64,000 bases of DNA from Corynebacterium striatum ATCC 6940 (GTDB lineage Bacteria > Actinomycetota > Actinomycetes > Mycobacteriales > Mycobacteriaceae): the NCBI RefSeq assembly GCF_000159135.1, contig NZ_GG667528.1, positions 143,505 through 207,504 of the forward strand, given 5' to 3'. The position numbers were made by a program, and so were the translations under genes. Each line of letters opens with the position of its first letter. Within the stretch, counting starts at the first letter, position 1. A model generated the notes under the pieces. The model ran no database searches. It had not been told where the DNA came from and saw only the letters and a list, made by a program, of their open reading frames with translations. This document shows, in pieces, positions 61,942-64,000 of this stretch.

Positions 61942-62424
61942 CTACTTCATGCTTTCGTCGGCGCCAAGCGCCGAACGTACTTCTGGGGAAACATCGTTCA
62001 CATCGGCGACATCCACGATGAGGTCCGGTTCGCCAGAGTGCTCGAGGAAGCGCCGCTTGGCTTCTTCCATAGGAACCTCCGATTCGGCGCAATCGAACAG
62101 GAAATCCTGCATCGAGTCACCGCGTGCAGCGTCATCGATGCCCATGAGGTTCTTCGACATTACGGTAGCGCAGTGGATAATGCCATGAAGGGGTGCCCTC
62201 TGCGACAGTAAGTCCGCCAACTGTTGCGTTTGATCAGTGTCCGTCAAGGCACATTGGCATGCGTGTGCAACCCCATCGAATTGAGAAGCATCCGTTTGAA
62301 TGCTGGAAGCCGCTTCATGCGAGGCGAGCCATGTATAGGACACGTCGTATCTCTCTCAATAGCCGGGACACAACTGCCCGACGATACCCCTGGTTGCACC
62401 GGTGACGAGAACGTGTTTACGCAT
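61942..62424 (-). pseudogene. Short-chain dehydrogenase broken by two frameshifts, with an unrelated tail
   Basis: The ATG at 62422-62424 overlaps the end of the ABC exporter gene and starts MRKHVLVTGATRGI, the glycine-rich nucleotide motif of short-chain dehydrogenases. The frame then fails. Continuing by motif needs one inserted G near 62381 (giving GRAVVSRLLRE in a second frame) and one extra GA in the GAGAGAGA run at 62350-62357 (giving RYDVSYTWLAS in the third). The third frame continues HACQCALTDTDQTQQLADLL and LHGIIHC, all dehydrogenase-like. From about 62163 the sequence (MSKNLMGIDDAARG, then MQDFLFDCAESEVPMEEAKR) is unlike a dehydrogenase, so the gene is also truncated and joined to foreign sequence. 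The intact tail could be a separate 72-aa protein. Confidence 0.65.
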
Positions 62425-64000
62425 CTGAAGACTTCCTACTATTCGGTGTACTTTCAACGATTCTGCCATCGGCGACTGTTAGAATCCGTTCTGCCAGATT
62501 CACGATGTTTGCATCGTGGGAGGTGAAGATGACCGTAGCATCGGTTTCCAAGAGCCTGCTCATCGACAGCTTTGCTGACATTGAATCGAGAGCGGATGTC
62601 GGCTCATCCACAAGAATGACCGGTGATTTTTGCAGGACAGCACGGATGATGGCAACTCGTTGCCGCTCCCCGCCCGACAACCCGCTATTACCGGAACCTA
62701 CTAACCTGCCTAGTCCATCGGTGCTGGCGAAGTTTTCCAGCCCGAACTGACCTAGCATTGCGATAAGTATTTCGTCGTCGACACTCTTCCCTGTCCCGAG
62801 GATTAGGTTCTCTCTGAGCGTGCCCGGAAGCAAATCGGGCTCCTGTTCAACATACGTAACCATAGTTCGAAGAGCCCTCCTGTTCCAGTCCTCAAGATCT
62901 TTCTCTCCGACACGGATATGGCCGGCCGAGACGTCATAAAACTTCAACAGAAGACTAAATATGGTGGTTTTCCCGGCGCCAGAAGCTCCTGTAAGTGCTA
63001 CTTTCTCGCCAGCTTGAATAATTACGGTTGCATTATCTAAAATGGTCCTTCCGTCTCGGCCATACGATACCGACTCGAACTCGATGGATCCTGGGGGAAC
63101 GGTCCTAGGTGCTAGAAGCGAATCCTCCCCAATTGAATCTTCAACTTCGAGGCTGAAAAGCTGGTTAATTCTGTCCAGCGCTCCCCTAGCCTCAAAGAAG
63201 GTGCCAAGAGACTGAGACACCTGCACAATGGGGGCAAGCATCAGAAATAACGCGGTAACGAAGACGGTAAGTGCCTCTCCCGACAAATCACCGTTGCTCA
63301 ACCTAATGGACCCGAAAAGAACGACCGCGAGAAGTGCCATGTAGGAAGCTACAGTGCTCAAGGGCTCAAGAACGGCTTCTACAAAACTCATCCTTCTCCG
63401 ATTTCGGTAGGCGTAGTCTATCTCGGCTGACAAGTTGCCAATGACCTTCGTCTCTACGCGAAAAGCTTTAATAGTTCGAATTGCCGATAACGCCGACTGT
63501 AGGATTTCTCCGAGCGCTGCAAGATGGTCCTGAACGTTTGACGAGAGATTTTGCAAAGAACTTGAGATAACCACAATGATGACTAAGGCCACCAGCAACA
63601 CTGCAACAACAACCAAAAGCAATTTCCAGTCCACCACCGCCATATAAATGAGTGCACCAATGATGACAGTGAATCCACCTACGAAATCAGTGAGGGTGGA
63701 AGAAAAAGCAGTACTGACGATGGAGGTGTCTGAAGTGACCCGTGTGGTAAAGCTACCTGCCCCTCCTTTCTCAAACTCTCTCATCCGCAGGTAGAGAAGA
63801 TGATTTGTAATCTTTTTGCGCATGTCGCGGACTGTTCTATCCGCTGCGATGGAGACCACGTACATTGTGGCTGCTGTCAAAACAGATGTACCCAGAATAG
63901 TTAACAGAAGCAGCATGAGAGGTTGCTGAAGCTTTCCGCTACTCACACCTGATATCAACTGTCCGACAAGTGCGGGTTGAAAAAGAGTAACAGTGGTAGA
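62417..64000 (-). CDS. ABC exporter, fused permease-ATPase, N-terminus beyond window
   Basis: About 527 residues are visible; the gene starts beyond 64000 (the frame is open through the edge, reading STTVTLFQPALVGQL). Residues in the window include about five membrane helices of a type I exporter (VLTAATMYVVSIAADRTVRD, ALIYMAVVDWKLLLVVVAVL) and a C-terminal ATPase with Walker A GASGAGKTT, Q-loop TYVEQEPDL, signature LSGGERQRVAI, Walker B VILVDEPTSALD and H-loop FTSHD. Such exporters carry lipids, peptides or drugs; substrate unknown. Its end overlaps the start of the broken dehydrogenase, so the two were once an operon. Confidence 0.9.
   Translation of the reverse strand, partial: STTVTLFQPALVGQLISGVSSGKLQQPLMLLLLTILGTSVLTAATMYVVSIAADRTVRDMRKKITNHLLYLRMREFEKGGAGSFTTRVTSDTSIVSTAFSSTLTDFVGGFTVIIGALIYMAVVDWKLLLVVVAVLLVALVIIVVISSSLQNLSSNVQDHLAALGEILQSALSAIRTIKAFRVETKVIGNLSAEIDYAYRNRRRMSFVEAVLEPLSTVASYMALLAVVLFGSIRLSNGDLSGEALTVFVTALFLMLAPIVQVSQSLGTFFEARGALDRINQLFSLEVEDSIGEDSLLAPRTVPPGSIEFESVSYGRDGRTILDNATVIIQAGEKVALTGASGAGKTTIFSLLLKFYDVSAGHIRVGEKDLEDWNRRALRTMVTYVEQEPDLLPGTLRENLILGTGKSVDDEILIAMLGQFGLENFASTDGLGRLVGSGNSGLSGGERQRVAIIRAVLQKSPVILVDEPTSALDSMSAKLSMSRLLETDATVIFTSHDANIVNLAERILTVADGRIVESTPNSRKSSDA

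Noticed and set aside
61238..62092. 284-residue minus-strand frame covering the coiled-coil region
   Set aside because: Only its middle (about 61510-61775) is protein-like; it runs through a terminator and antisense to the AlpA-like gene. Treated as a frame-broken remnant instead.
62193..62750. Plus-strand frames opposite the dehydrogenase remnant and exporter
   Set aside because: Antisense to a strongly supported ABC exporter and to recognisable dehydrogenase sequence.

Overview
The window is chromosomal DNA of a Corynebacterium. This rests on gene order (priA-metK-coaBC-rpoZ-gmk-mihF next to a pyrR-pyrB-pyrC-carA-carB-pyrF operon), actinobacterial forms of several proteins (mIHF, a PriA without a Walker A motif, mycobacterial-type PyrF, long SerA), a perfect McbR-type operator in front of metK, and an IclR-type LtbR divergent from leuCD. 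I cannot name the species. I see no rRNA, no complete insertion sequence and no CRISPR array.

Layout. Bases 1-14095 (minus strand): replication restart, SAM synthesis, CoA synthesis, RNA polymerase omega, guanylate kinase, the mIHF nucleoid protein, and the pyrimidine operon headed by pyrR. Bases 14399-18165 (plus): an SRPBCC-epimerase fusion and four consecutive YbjN-type genes. Bases 18257-25515 (minus): a TauE/SafE permease, coaD, rsmD, a biotinyl-like mini-protein, recG, a DAK2/FakA-like protein, ung and thiL. Bases 25560-34523: a duplicated DUF3515 protein, ddl, gpsA, a NUDIX-phosphatase fusion, a membrane protein, leuD-leuC with divergent ltbR, and an HD hydrolase. Bases 34572-39430: a secreted serine protease, a histidine-rich two-repeat protein, a lipoprotein, two tRNA-Glu genes in a 99-bp duplication, tRNA-Gln and gltX.

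The most distinctive locus is 39595-48905, a tightly coupled seven-gene operon. It encodes four secreted, membrane-anchored proteins carrying a repeated surface module, a ZnuA-like binding lipoprotein into which pieces of the same module are inserted, an ABC ATPase and a membrane permease. The families are those named 'anchored repeat-type ABC transporter' and 'choice-of-anchor M' (TIGR03769-TIGR03773). Their substrate and mechanism are, to my knowledge, unresolved. The modules share two histidine motifs (usually GHVD and HTH), and a Fur/Zur-like 19-bp box sits at the presumed promoter. I infer a cell-surface relay for a transition metal, most likely zinc or manganese. In the binding protein the two halves of the module occur in reversed order.

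Bases 48953-60489 return to ordinary genes: a decayed secreted esterase, isochorismate synthase, a methyltransferase, an FAH-family protein, an exonuclease/cNMP-CBS-DUF294 pair, leuB, serA, a lipoprotein and a DUF262 protein whose HNH-like motif has lost its histidines. Bases 60490-62424 look like accessory DNA: a strong promoter with an operator-like palindrome drives three tiny translationally coupled genes ending in an AlpA-like DNA-binding protein. Facing them are a frame-broken coiled-coil gene and a short-chain dehydrogenase broken by two frameshifts. The last gene is an ABC exporter cut by the window edge.
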